From the NCBI RefSeq assembly GCF_000760735.1, contig NZ_JMEX01000001.1, positions 38,651-102,650 on the forward strand: a DNA stretch of 64,000 nucleotides. Reading direction: 5' to 3'. The position numbers and the translations under genes are program-made. Shown one piece after another: positions 6,913 through 15,656 of the stretch; position 1 is the stretch's first letter, and the number at the start of each line of letters is the position of its first letter. Source of the stretch: Rhodococcoides fascians A44A. Its GTDB lineage: Bacteria; Actinomycetota; Actinomycetes; Mycobacteriales; Mycobacteriaceae. The notes beneath the pieces were generated by a model. That model ran no database searches, was not told the DNA's origin, and saw nothing but the letters and a program-made list of their open reading frames with translations.

Positions 6913-8466
6913 TTGAACGAACGTAGATCCGACTCTGCCAGCGTCGCTCGATGGAGCGGTGCCCAGTGGTGGATGTTGATTGTGTCGTGCATGGCAGTCG
7001 CGTTGGTGGTGGCCGCAATGGCAGCATTGTATTCAGCGTTGCCCCAGATCGCGGTCGCGACAGGGGCGACGCAAGCCCAACTGACCTGGATAGTCGACGG
7101 TTATACGTTGGTTTTGGCGTGCTTCGTTCTGCCTGCCGGTGCGATCGGTGACCGGTACGGTCGCCGGGGGGTGCTCGTGGCGGGGTTGGCGTTGTTCGCT
7201 TTCGCGTCGGCATTGCCCTTGTTTCTCGCCGACCCGGCGTGGCTGATCGCTGCTCGCGCGTTGGCTGGGGCGGGTGCGGCGCTGGTCATGCCCTCGACGC
7301 TGTCGATACTGACCGCGGGATTTCCACCGGCGCATCGCGGCCGCGCTGTAGGTGTGTGGGCCGGGGTTGCTGGATCCGGGGCGGTCCTGGGCATCCTCGG
7401 GGCTGGTGTGCTGCTCGAGCAGTGGTCGTGGACCTCGGTGTTCGTCGGGTTGACCGTCGCCGGAGCGGTTCTGGCCGGGTTGGCATGCAGTATCGCGGAG
7501 TCCCGCCAGCAGGAGCATCCACCGGTCGATTGGGTGGGCGCGGTGACCGTAGTTGTCGCGGTCGGGGCGATCGTCTTCGCTGTGATCGAGGTTCCGGCCC
7601 GTGGCTGGTCGGATTCGCTCGTCGCCATCAGCACTGCGGTGGGCTTGTTTGCGGTTGCGGTGTTCGTCGTCGTAGAACTACGTTCCTCGGCACCCCTACT
7701 CGATGTCCGGTTGTTCGCCCGCCGTGGTTTCGGTGCCGGCGCGCTGTCTGTCTGTATCCAATTTCTGGTGACCTTCGGGGTGTTCTTGCTGTTGGTGCAG
7801 TATCTGCAGTTGATTCTCGGTTATGGACCGCTCACCGCCGCGTTGGCGTTGACCCCTATGGTCGTGCCGCTCATCGTGATCTCGGTGATTGCACCCTGGC
7901 TGTCGAACATTGTTGGGCTGCGGGTGATGACCACTGTAGGTCTGCTCACCATCGCGGCGGGACTGGTGATGGTGAGCAGACTGACCGTCGCGGCGACTTA
8001 CCCTGACCTGCTGTGGCCCTTGCTCATCATGAGTGCGGGTTTGGGGTTGTGTACCGCCCCTGCGACTTTCGCCATCGTCTCGGACACTCCTGAGGCCAAG
8101 CACGGGGTGGCTGCCGCGGTCAACGACGCAGCTCGCGAAATCGGTGCCGCGATTGGGATTGCGGTAGCCGGTAGCGTGCTCGCGGCCGGTTACGTTCAGC
8201 ACATTCAGCCGGCTCTGCCCCAGCTACCCGAGCCTGCCCGTGGTCCGGTGGCCGATTCTCTGGCCGCCGCGTTACAGGTCGCCGACCGCGCAGGACCAGC
8301 TGGTCAGCCGCTGGCCGAGTTCGCCAGAGCCGCATTCGTACACGGAAGTGGTCAGGCGACACTGTCGTTGGCGGCGCTGACCGCCGCTGGGGCACTCGTC
8401 CTCGCCGTCTTTGCGCCAGGTAGACGCAGCCGTACGACAGCCACCGCGGGTGATGGACGTCGGTGA
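6913..8466 (+). CDS. MFS drug efflux transporter, DHA2 (14-TM) type
   Basis: 517 residues with about 14 hydrophobic segments. It has the family motif GAIGDRYGRRGVL between the second and third segments and the PGTLSI-type motif MPSTLSILTAGF in the fourth to fifth. This is the EmrB/QacA group of proton-coupled exporters in the cytoplasmic membrane. The TTG start at 6913 is supported by GGGAGG 8-9 nt upstream. The substrate is unknown; carriage beside an alkane oxidation cluster suggests solvent or hydrophobic-compound tolerance, which is inference. Confidence 0.92.
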   Translation: MNERRSDSASVARWSGAQWWMLIVSCMAVALVVAAMAALYSALPQIAVATGATQAQLTWIVDGYTLVLACFVLPAGAIGDRYGRRGVLVAGLALFAFASALPLFLADPAWLIAARALAGAGAALVMPSTLSILTAGFPPAHRGRAVGVWAGVAGSGAVLGILGAGVLLEQWSWTSVFVGLTVAGAVLAGLACSIAESRQQEHPPVDWVGAVTVVVAVGAIVFAVIEVPARGWSDSLVAISTAVGLFAVAVFVVVELRSSAPLLDVRLFARRGFGAGALSVCIQFLVTFGVFLLLVQYLQLILGYGPLTAALALTPMVVPLIVISVIAPWLSNIVGLRVMTTVGLLTIAAGLVMVSRLTVAATYPDLLWPLLIMSAGLGLCTAPATFAIVSDTPEAKHGVAAAVNDAAREIGAAIGIAVAGSVLAAGYVQHIQPALPQLPEPARGPVADSLAAALQVADRAGPAGQPLAEFARAAFVHGSGQATLSLAALTAAGALVLAVFAPGRRSRTTATAGDGRR

Positions 8467-8482
8467 AGGTCGGCCAGGGTGT

Positions 8483-9037
8483 CTATTCTTCGGTGTGATT
8501 CGTGTCCGTGGCCCGGAGTTGGGCTCGGGCTTGGGACTGCATGAAGTGTTCGACCTCGACCACCACGAACAGGGCAGTAGCGGTGGCTACCGAGCGGCCC
8601 TGCGCATCGTCCATCGTGGCCGTGAGATCCAGTTTGCGCCCATCACGAGACCGAACGGCAGCACGCAATACGTATGGAGTGCCGAGCAGAACCGGCGCCA
8701 GGTAGTCGAGCTCGAGACGCCGCGTCACGGCGAGCTCACCCACTGTGTAGAGCAGGAAGCCGAACAGATCGTCGAGAACGGTCGCCACCGCGCCTCCGTG
8801 TGCTATCCCGGGTGCCCCGACATGACGTTGATCGAACACATGGTGAGCCACCACGCCGTTCTCGTCACGCTGGACCGACAGGGCGTGGCCGTGCGGGTTC
8901 TGCGGCCCACAACCAAGACAGTCGGGGTGGTGGGGCGGTAGATCAGGCGAGTCGAAACTCGTGCTCCAGAACGAGCGCGCCCAGTTCTCGACAGCCGGGC
9001 CGGCCGACCCGCTGACCTCGTCCGGAACTCTTTTCAT
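8483..9037 (-). CDS. PaaI-like hotdog-fold thioesterase
   Basis: About 184 residues; the hotdog fold is visible in the central HVGAPGIAHGGAVATVLDDLFG helix (the HGG...D pattern of PaaI/YbgC thioesterases) and the following strand pairs. It is expected to hydrolyse an acyl- or aryl-CoA ester. The ATG at 9037 is supported by AGAGAGG upstream; longer in-frame starts lack such a site. It is convergent with the MFS gene (16 bp apart) and ends the efflux module, just left of an internal transposon terminal repeat. Confidence 0.85.
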   Translation of the reverse strand: MKRVPDEVSGSAGPAVENWARSFWSTSFDSPDLPPHHPDCLGCGPQNPHGHALSVQRDENGVVAHHVFDQRHVGAPGIAHGGAVATVLDDLFGFLLYTVGELAVTRRLELDYLAPVLLGTPYVLRAAVRSRDGRKLDLTATMDDAQGRSVATATALFVVVEVEHFMQSQARAQLRATDTNHTEE

Positions 9038-9109
9038 GGTCGGACCTCTCTGTCGTGAAAAAAAATTGTGCCGAGTCTGTCGCGTCATCGTGCGCTCGGC
9101 CTGCACCGC

Positions 9110-9150
9110 TGTTAGTTTCGATAGATAAACTGCACTATGTCAGAAGTGAA
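9110..9150 (+). repeat. Internal third copy of the Tn402-type terminal repeat
   Basis: TGTTAGTTTCGATAGATAAA followed by CTGCACTATGTCAGAAGTG aligns with the left end at 5939 (TGTCAGTTTCAGAAGACGG / CTGCACGATGTCAGAAGTG) in the same orientation, with a one-base insertion and a few substitutions. It would be the former left end of a shorter element running to 23310. Confidence 0.75.
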
Positions 9151-9279
9151 CCGCGCGTTGAAAACGTCGGCGAGGTTGCAGATGAGGGTCATCCACCCCG
9201 CAGCCCAGTGGCTGGCGTCGTGATCTGATCGGCCCAGGGATTCGGACACTAGACCCGCTTGGAATAGGGATCTACAAGC

Positions 9280-9399
9280 ATGAGCAGATCGCGTCGATCT
9301 TTCAGCACCGAGTTCAAAGACGAACTGTGCCGAGAGGTCATCGACTCTTCCAAGCCGATCAGTGAGGTCGCCAGGGCGTACGGTGTCGGCGACGACAGC
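9280..9399 (+). pseudogene. Truncated IS3-type transposase OrfA
   Basis: The first 40 or so residues (MSRSRRSFSTEFKDELCREV ... ISEVARAYGVG) match the N-terminal helix-turn-helix of IS3-family OrfA proteins. The match stops within the recognition helix and no OrfB follows. The surrounding 9151-9454 has no other gene. It is a fossil insertion inside the transposon, beside the internal terminal repeat. Confidence 0.7.
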
Positions 9400-9454
9400 T
9401 GCAGCACAGTGCGATGCGCCCCGTGTACCGCGCGCCATCGAACGACGGTGGGCA

Positions 9455-10519
9455 TCATCTCGTGATGGCGGACAGCGAGCGTGAAGCAGACTCCAGGGAC
9501 TCCACCAGGATCAGCTCGAGTTCCGACAGTCTGGCAGCCGACACGGCCACCGCAGCTGCGCGTGTTCGTACATCGAGACCGCGTTGTGTTCCGGCGCGGG
9601 CAGTTTCGGTCCAGGCCTGGGCGCAGTGATCGGCGGCCACCGCGAGGTCTGCGGTAGCGGGATCACCGGTCAGACGTGCAATCTCGGTACAGCCGTCGGC
9701 GAGAAGCCGACGAAAGAGCCCGCCTCCGGTTCCGGCCTTTTCGATGAAGATACCGAGACTGAACAGCAGCGTCTCGAGGTCATCGGGCGGAAGGTCGACC
9801 CAGCTCTTGACGTCGGTTGCCAGCTGGTCGACCGCGGCCAAACCGTCGGCACCGGCTGCTGGTATGTGGTCGGCTATTCCCGGTGTCGATGGGGCGTGCA
9901 TGCTGGCGGCGGATCGGGCGAAGGCCGCGGCCGCGGCAGTCGACACGGGCGGCAGTGTCTGCGGCCACGTGATTCGGTACGTGCAGTGACGTGTCGGTTG
10001 CGGGAACGAGGTGGAAGATCGCGCCCGAGCCAGCGCGTCGAGCGGGATCTTCTGCACGTCGGCCCGATCGTTGTCGACGACCGAGGCAGTCCCCCCGATC
10101 TCGTCGTAGCCGATCACCACGATGTCGTGGCGACTCATCTGCAGTTTCACCCGTAAGTAGGGCAGCTCAGCGATATCGGCCCAGACCAGACTGGGTCTTC
10201 CCGCATCGATGTCGTCGCGAACCCATGACCATCCCTCACCGGGATCGTCGGTCGTGAGAACCTCGACTTGTCCGCCGAGCCTGCGCGGTAAGTCGATCTC
10301 GAAGTCGGCACCGCGGCCGACCAGGTACATCGGTGGGACCAGGTCGTCCGATCGCAGGTAGGACAAACCGAGATCACCACCCAGTGCGAACACCAACCCC
10401 TCGTCGGGTGGTCCGTCCCATCCCAGACCGTGCCACTGGAGAAGGTCTCGCATTGCACCTGACCCGCAGTGCCCTCCCATCCGGTGGGGATAGTTCTCGA
10501 TCAGAGTCGTGGGGGTCAC
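9455..10519 (-). CDS. BtrH_N/DUF4872 domain protein
   Basis: 354 residues. The N-terminal half has the BtrH-type Cys box (GGHCGSGAMRDLLQWHG, residues about 16-32) and the later HDIVVIGYDE...VVDND block near 130-150; the C-terminal half is helical, as in DUF4872. BtrH is the butirosin acyl-ACP:aminoglycoside acyltransferase, and relatives are assumed to be acyltransferases or cysteine peptidase-like enzymes. It is the last gene of the minus-strand cluster, 47 bp after the SDR gene. The role in alkane metabolism is unknown. Confidence 0.75.
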   Translation of the reverse strand: MTPTTLIENYPHRMGGHCGSGAMRDLLQWHGLGWDGPPDEGLVFALGGDLGLSYLRSDDLVPPMYLVGRGADFEIDLPRRLGGQVEVLTTDDPGEGWSWVRDDIDAGRPSLVWADIAELPYLRVKLQMSRHDIVVIGYDEIGGTASVVDNDRADVQKIPLDALARARSSTSFPQPTRHCTYRITWPQTLPPVSTAAAAAFARSAASMHAPSTPGIADHIPAAGADGLAAVDQLATDVKSWVDLPPDDLETLLFSLGIFIEKAGTGGGLFRRLLADGCTEIARLTGDPATADLAVAADHCAQAWTETARAGTQRGLDVRTRAAAVAVSAARLSELELILVESLESASRSLSAITR

Positions 10520-10565
10520 TGTGGCTGCCTTTCGGGTGGTTGGTCGAGCGCGCGTGTCGGCATGC

Positions 10566-11402
10566 TCAGCTGTTCTGGATTCTGTCGAGATACGTTCGGC
10601 GAGCAGTCATGTCGACGTCCGCGAGGAACACCGAATCTGTGTTCAGGGCCGCACCCAGTCCGGTCGCCAGCCGCCGGGGGACGAATTTCACCGCCGCGAC
10701 CATTGCGCCTGCGAGACGGGTGACGCGGACGAAGGGGCGTGGATTCTCGATCAGATCTGCTGTCGCGCGGGCGATTTCCTCCGGCTCGGCGTTGCGTAAT
10801 CCCTTTGCGCCGGCGGTTCCGGCGACGAGTTCGGTGTTGGTGAACGTCGGGCGGACTGTGGACAGTCGAACCCCTGACTTGCGGTACTCCAGTCGTGCGG
10901 CCTCTGTGAATCCGATGACTGCGAACTTGGTAGCGCAGTAGGTCGCCAAACCAGGTACCGCGAGCTCGCCGGCCAATGACGCAGTGTTGATGATGTGTCC
11001 GGTGCGGCGCGGCAGCATGCGCTGAAGAGCCAGTTTGGTCCCGAAGATGACACCCAGGACGTTGATCTCGACTTGACGCCGGGTTACTGCATCGTCCTCT
11101 TCGTGGGCGTGGCCGGTAGGCATGATGCCCGCGTTGTTGATCAGGATGTCGAGGGGTCCGAGTTCACGTTCGACCAGGTCCAGAAACGTTGTGAACGAGT
11201 CAGGTTCGGTGACGTCGAGTCGGGTGACGACCTTCACCCCGAGTTCGGCGGCGGCCTCCTTCGCACGTGCCTCGTCGATGTCGCCGATGGCGACCCGGTG
11301 GCCTCGTCGAATCAACTCCTTCGCTGTCTGATAGCCGATGCCGCGAGCTCCACCTGTGATCGCCACGGTCCTGGCGGGGGTGTGAGGTGCGTTGTTTGTC
11401 AT
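10566..11402 (-). CDS. Short-chain dehydrogenase/reductase
   Basis: 278 residues of the classical SDR type: the NAD(P)-binding TGGARGIG at residues 16-23, NNAG near 89-92, catalytic Ser142 and Y155-x3-K159. It could oxidise an alcohol made by the P450, but SDR substrate cannot be read from sequence. The ATG at 11402 has AGGAGC upstream. It lies 397 bp after the transglutaminase-like gene, a gap that may hold its own promoter, and 47 bp before the BtrH-like gene. Confidence 0.9.
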   Translation of the reverse strand: MTNNAPHTPARTVAITGGARGIGYQTAKELIRRGHRVAIGDIDEARAKEAAAELGVKVVTRLDVTEPDSFTTFLDLVERELGPLDILINNAGIMPTGHAHEEDDAVTRRQVEINVLGVIFGTKLALQRMLPRRTGHIINTASLAGELAVPGLATYCATKFAVIGFTEAARLEYRKSGVRLSTVRPTFTNTELVAGTAGAKGLRNAEPEEIARATADLIENPRPFVRVTRLAGAMVAAVKFVPRRLATGLGAALNTDSVFLADVDMTARRTYLDRIQNS

Positions 11403-11798
11403 CTGCTGCGCTCCTTGCATAGATGAGAGACATCGGTAGACGCCTGTCGGCCCGCTCTCGCGGTAGCGGCTGCGCACACGGGAGAGGGATATGGGTATCG
11501 CGCGTCGTCTCGTGCCCGGGGAGGCGTTCGGATCGGTCGTTCATCGCCCGCAGCCGCAATTCCAGCGGCAGAGCGAGTCTCGTCTGTTCGGTGCAACTTC
11601 CGGTGTCGGCCTTACCACGGCCGCGGCGACGAGACAGTCATGTGGCACAGCTCTGCCAGCAGGTATCGGCTCACCCGATTCGAAGGTGTCCGAGGCGGTC
11701 CGAGTGTTCACGATCGCGATTGTTCGCGGAGAGAGCTCCGACCGATCGGCAGTCGGCCGCGATACGGGGTTCGGCGCGTATGTTCTCACCGCTTGTGT
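11403..11798. other. Gene-free gap inside the catabolic cluster
   Basis: About 400 bp between two minus-strand genes. Frames in it have no ribosome binding site or family resemblance. It may contain a secondary promoter for the SDR and BtrH-like genes; no clear boxes or hairpins were identified. Confidence 0.5.
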
Positions 11799-12545
11799 TC
11801 ATCGAGACTCCCGCGGAAGGTTTCGATCCCCGGGAGTTTCGTCCGGCCGGGTGCGGCCGGTGAAAACATCATCGAGTGGGTGAGCGCCCGTGAAGATCGT
11901 GGGGCCGTAGGCGTGCCGAAGCACCGTCAAGATCGCGTTCAAGGGTAGGTCGTCGAAGACTCCTCGCTCGCGGACATACTCCATGTGCTGGGCTCCGTCT
12001 GCGGTGAAGGCATGCATGAGAGCATCGCGATCGCCGTCGAATTCCACTGGCGGCACGCCGAAACGAGCGCACAACTCGACATTGAATGCCGGCGTGGCCT
12101 TCAACCACCGGCCCTCGATGTAGAGGCGACTGTAGCCGTGGTAGACGAACAGGTCGGTGCCGCCCATCAGCGTGCGCAACGTCTCGGTCTGCAGGTGATT
12201 TCGGACGTCGGCGAAGCCGAGCAGTGCTGGGATACCCGCCGCCCGGCACACTGCGGTCAACAGCACCGCCTTCGGGACGCAGTAAGCGCGCCCGGCCTCG
12301 AGGACGAAGCTCGCTCGATAGTGGGCCGGATCGTCCGACACGGTGTATGGGTCGTACCAGATTCGGTCGCGGACGGCGGCGAAGAGGCGTCTGGCCTTGT
12401 CACGGTCGCTGCTCGCATCTCCGATTGCCGCGGCGGTGAACGCCCGCACGGATTCGTGCTCGATGTCGAGGAAGTCCGTTGCTCCCAGGTATGCGTGTGG
12501 TGGCTGCGTAGTATGTGCTCCGGGCGGGCGGTCTGTCATGGTCAT
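11799..12545 (-). CDS. Transglutaminase-like superfamily protein
   Basis: 248 residues. The Cys (C89 in GRAYCVPKAVLL) and His (H136 in VYHGYSRLYIEGRWL) of the transglutaminase/protease fold are present, but the third residue, usually Asp after the W-L strand, reads Ala-Thr-Pro-Ala-Phe. It may act by a modified triad or have lost activity. The ATG at 12545 follows GAGAAGGGA by about 10 nt. It is 63 bp downstream of the ferredoxin reductase gene, so it is probably in the same operon; its link to P450 chemistry is not obvious. Confidence 0.75.
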   Translation of the reverse strand: MTMTDRPPGAHTTQPPHAYLGATDFLDIEHESVRAFTAAAIGDASSDRDKARRLFAAVRDRIWYDPYTVSDDPAHYRASFVLEAGRAYCVPKAVLLTAVCRAAGIPALLGFADVRNHLQTETLRTLMGGTDLFVYHGYSRLYIEGRWLKATPAFNVELCARFGVPPVEFDGDRDALMHAFTADGAQHMEYVRERGVFDDLPLNAILTVLRHAYGPTIFTGAHPLDDVFTGRTRPDETPGDRNLPRESR

Positions 12546-12608
12546 CGCTGATGTTCCCTTCTCTGAGCAAACCGGTTGCTGTTGTGTGCACAACGACCGA
12601 AGGATCGG

Positions 12609-13817
12609 TCAGTTGCGCGCGAGTCCGCCGAGCATCAGGTCTTCGCGTTGGACGGGGAGTCGCTGGGCGATCACCCGTTTGCTGTACATGAACTCGCGCG
12701 GGCGACCTATGCAGTCGGCGGCAATGAGCTCACCGGCCTGGAGATAGAAGCAACTGAAATCACTGTCGCGGGTGGGGTCACCGCTGAGAACCACTTCGTC
12801 GTATCCAGTGTTGAGGCCGGCGATCTGCAGCTTGAAGTGATACTGATCCGACCAGAACCACGGCAACGCTTCGATTTTTCTGGACTTCCCGCAGGCGGTC
12901 GACGCAGCGACTTTGGCCTGCTCTCCTGCGCTCGAGACGGACTCCAACCGTAGTCGACGGCCGTAACGGGCCATGTCGTGGCTCGCGCAGTCCCCCGCCG
13001 CCATGATGTCGGGGTCGTTGGTCCGAGTGTGATCGTCGATCACGATGCCGTTGTCGATGACAAGACCCGCATCGGCGGCGAGGTCGGTGTTCGGCTCGAC
13101 GCCGACACCGACGATGACCAGATCTGCGGGGATCGATTCTCCGCTGGCCAAGGTGATTTCACGAACCTCACGGTCACCGGACAGGCCCTGAACCATCGCG
13201 TTCGTTCTGATGTCGACTCCCTGTTCGCGATGTATCCGCTCGAAGAACGTCGATACCTCGGGAGCAGTGACCCGCTCGAGCACACGCCCAGTTGCCTCGA
13301 GGACTGTGACCTGTACGCCCAGTGCGCGCAGCGATGCCGCTGTCTCGAGTCCGATGTAGCCGCCTCCGACGATCACCACCCGCTGGCCAGGGCCGGTGGC
13401 CATACGTATCCTCTCGACGTCCGCTGCGGTGCGCAGGTAGTAGACCCCGTGGAGATCGGCCCCGGGAACGGTGAGCCGACGAGGGCGGGCTCCCGTGCAC
13501 AGCGCGAGCTTGTCGTAGGCCAGCTTCTCCCCGGTGTCGAGAACGACGTTGCCTTCCGACCGAACGATGGTCTCCACCTGCGCGTTCAGGAGCTGAATAC
13601 CTTGCTTGGAGTAGAAGTCCGTGCTGCGAATGGCGATATCGTCGAGTACGCATTTGCCCGCCAGGTATGCCTTCGACAGCGGGGGGCGTTGATAGGGAGC
13701 GGCAGACTCGTTACCGATGAGGACGATGTCGCCTGTCCAACCTTCTTGGCGCAAACTAGCTGCCAGTTGTGCCCCAGCATGGCTTGCGCCGACGATGATC
13801 GCCCGTTGCGATGTCAT
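12609..13817 (-). CDS. FAD-dependent ferredoxin reductase for the P450
   Basis: 402 residues of the Rubredoxin/ferredoxin-NAD reductase family (putidaredoxin reductase type). The FAD motif GASHAGAQLA is at residues 10-19, an NAD motif VVIVGGGYIGLE near 148, and the second FAD motif DIMAAGDCAS near 280. It would pass electrons from NADH to the 2Fe-2S ferredoxin encoded upstream. Its ATG overlaps the P450 stop (ATGA), so it is translationally coupled to the P450. Confidence 0.93.
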   Translation of the reverse strand: MTSQRAIIVGASHAGAQLAASLRQEGWTGDIVLIGNESAAPYQRPPLSKAYLAGKCVLDDIAIRSTDFYSKQGIQLLNAQVETIVRSEGNVVLDTGEKLAYDKLALCTGARPRRLTVPGADLHGVYYLRTAADVERIRMATGPGQRVVIVGGGYIGLETAASLRALGVQVTVLEATGRVLERVTAPEVSTFFERIHREQGVDIRTNAMVQGLSGDREVREITLASGESIPADLVIVGVGVEPNTDLAADAGLVIDNGIVIDDHTRTNDPDIMAAGDCASHDMARYGRRLRLESVSSAGEQAKVAASTACGKSRKIEALPWFWSDQYHFKLQIAGLNTGYDEVVLSGDPTRDSDFSCFYLQAGELIAADCIGRPREFMYSKRVIAQRLPVQREDLMLGGLARN

Positions 13818-15202
13818 ACGCTGGAAGTAGGCGTCAGGCGCACCATCATCTTGCTGATGCCCCGCACGAAATTCGACTGAACATACTCGGGGTCGCCGAC
13901 GACCTCGATGTTCTCGAAGCGGGGAAGCAACTCCTCCCACAGAATCCGCAGCTGCATTTCGGCCAGCCGATTGCCCATACACCGGTGCACACCGAATCCG
14001 AACGCGATGTGATTGCGCGCATTGGCACGATCGATGATGAAATCATCAGGATTCTCGAAAACGCGTTCGTCGCGGTTACCCGAGGCATACCACATCACCA
14101 ATTTGTCACCCTTGCGGATGAATTGTCCGTTCAGAACGGTGTCGGCTTTGGCGATTCGGCGCATGTACGCCAAGGGTGTTTGCCATCGGATGATTTCCGA
14201 GTTCATGTTGGGGATCAAATCGGGATTGGCCTTCAATTTCTCGAACTGGTCGGGGAATTGGTTCAACGCAAGAACGCCACCGCTCATCGAGTTTCGCGTG
14301 GTGTCGTTGCCACCGACGATCAGCAGGACGAGGTTGCCCAGAAATTCCATCGGACGATCGATCAGATCCTTGGTGTCCTCGTTGCTCTGCAACATGGTGA
14401 TCAGATCGAAACCGGACTCTTCCCCTGCAGACCTCCTGGCTGCTTTGTCATGCCAGAGAGCGCTGAGGCCACGGGCCATGTCACGCATGCCTTCGAACAC
14501 CTCGTCGTTGTCCGAGGGCCCACCGTTGGCTTGCTCCATCGAGGTTGCCAAATCGGACCAGTAGACGAGTTTGCGGCGTTGTTCGTAGGGGAAATCCAGA
14601 AGAGTTGCGAGCATCCGAGCTGTCAACTCGATCGAGACATTCTGCACCCAGTCGAACGGCTCGTTCAAGGGGAGGTCGTCCAATACCTCCCGTACGCGCG
14701 ATCGGATCAGTCCCTCCATCTCCCGGAGGTTCTTCGGTGCGACAACCCCCTGGACGGCAGCGCGCTGCTTGTCGTGGTGTGGTGGGTCCATCGCGATGAA
14801 CATCTCGATATCGAGAAACCGGGGCGGAACGCCGATGACGATGAACGGTTCGGCCGAGAACACAGCGTGATTCTTGTCGACGGCCACGATATCGGCATGG
14901 CGCGTGACCGACCAGAACGGGCCGAACGGACTATTGGGTTGGTAGTGCACCGGTGCCTCGTTCCGCACGCGCTCGAAGTACGACTGCCACCGCCCTTGTC
15001 TGTAAAGAAAGGGGTTACTGAGGTCGATGTCGGCGAGCTCGACATCCTCGACCGGTGGGATGGGACTTTCGACGAAGATCTTCTTGCCATTCGTGCCAGT
15101 CACCCACCGTCGGGTCTTGTCGTACAAATGAGCGCCCTGGATCTGCAGCCCTATCGGGATGGTCGACTGGACCTTGTCGGCGATCGACTCAGAAACTTTC
15201 AT
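13814..15202 (-). CDS. Cytochrome P450 of the CYP153 (alkane hydroxylase) type
   Basis: 462 residues. The heme loop AFGFGVHRCMGNRLAE has its Cys at 408, the I-helix has LIVGGNDTTRNS near 297-305, and the K-helix ExxR is in SEIIRWQTPL. The phrases LGNLVLLIVGGNDTTRNSM, IIRWQTPL.YMRR and VMWYASGNRD are close to those of CYP153A enzymes, which hydroxylate medium-chain n-alkanes at the terminal carbon. It is soluble and needs the ferredoxin upstream (24 bp gap) and the reductase downstream (4-bp overlap). The AraC-type gene diverging from the ferredoxin is the likely activator, as in other CYP153 loci. Confidence 0.93.
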   Translation of the reverse strand: MKVSESIADKVQSTIPIGLQIQGAHLYDKTRRWVTGTNGKKIFVESPIPPVEDVELADIDLSNPFLYRQGRWQSYFERVRNEAPVHYQPNSPFGPFWSVTRHADIVAVDKNHAVFSAEPFIVIGVPPRFLDIEMFIAMDPPHHDKQRAAVQGVVAPKNLREMEGLIRSRVREVLDDLPLNEPFDWVQNVSIELTARMLATLLDFPYEQRRKLVYWSDLATSMEQANGGPSDNDEVFEGMRDMARGLSALWHDKAARRSAGEESGFDLITMLQSNEDTKDLIDRPMEFLGNLVLLIVGGNDTTRNSMSGGVLALNQFPDQFEKLKANPDLIPNMNSEIIRWQTPLAYMRRIAKADTVLNGQFIRKGDKLVMWYASGNRDERVFENPDDFIIDRANARNHIAFGFGVHRCMGNRLAEMQLRILWEELLPRFENIEVVGDPEYVQSNFVRGISKMMVRLTPTSSV

Positions 15203-15226
15203 GCTGTCGTGCCTGCCTTTCGCACA

Positions 15227-15547
15227 TCACAATTGGAATTCAGGTGTTCGAACGATCAGGCCATCCCACGCTTCCGAGGCCACCATCTGGCACGACAACC
15301 GAGACGTGGGTTCACGCTCGGGGTTCATCGCCAGCATCTCCTCCTCGTCGGCGCCGGACAGACCCACCTCTCCTGACCACTGCGGGTCGACGATCACATG
15401 GCAGGTGCCACAGGCCGTTTCGCCCCCACAGTCTCCATCGATCCCCGGCACAGCATTGTCGGTTGCAATCTGCATCAGCGAGCGACCTTCGACCAGAGCC
15501 GCCTCGTGCTTCTCACCATCGTGGGCGACGAAAATTACAGCTGCCAT
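15227..15547 (-). CDS. 2Fe-2S ferredoxin (adrenodoxin/putidaredoxin type)
   Basis: 106 residues with cluster ligands C40, C46, C49 and C86 (C-x5-C-x2-C ... C), the spacing of P450-type vertebrate/bacterial ferredoxins. ATG 15547 has GAGGAG 6-7 nt upstream. It is the first gene of the minus-strand catabolic operon and shuttles electrons from the reductase to the CYP153 enzyme. Confidence 0.93.
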   Translation of the reverse strand: MAAVIFVAHDGEKHEAALVEGRSLMQIATDNAVPGIDGDCGGETACGTCHVIVDPQWSGEVGLSGADEEEMLAMNPEREPTSRLSCQMVASEAWDGLIVRTPEFQL

Positions 15548-15656
15548 GTCAACTCCTCGTTTTCCGGCGTGATTGACGAAAGTGTCGTCGCAAACGCGGG
15601 TGACGGCTATGTTCGGTGGAGTCATAAACTTGTGAATTCGGGTCAAAGGGGTCACC
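15548..15656. promoter_or_regulatory. Divergent promoter region of alkane operon and AraC-type gene
   Basis: 109 bp between the divergent ferredoxin and AraC-type starts must contain both promoters. The ribosome binding site GAGGAG of the ferredoxin and GGTCAAAGGGGTC just before the GTG of the regulator are visible. No unambiguous AraC half-sites were picked out by eye. Confidence 0.5.

Noticed and set aside
7033..8202. Long open frames antisense to the MFS gene, and many similar frames opposite GC-rich genes
   Set aside because: They are a by-product of GC-rich codon use; the translations are rich in Arg, Pro and Ser without motifs or ribosome binding sites.
13811..15376. A 521-codon plus-strand frame opposite the P450 gene
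   Set aside because: It is the mirror of a well-supported CYP153 gene and has no family resemblance of its own.
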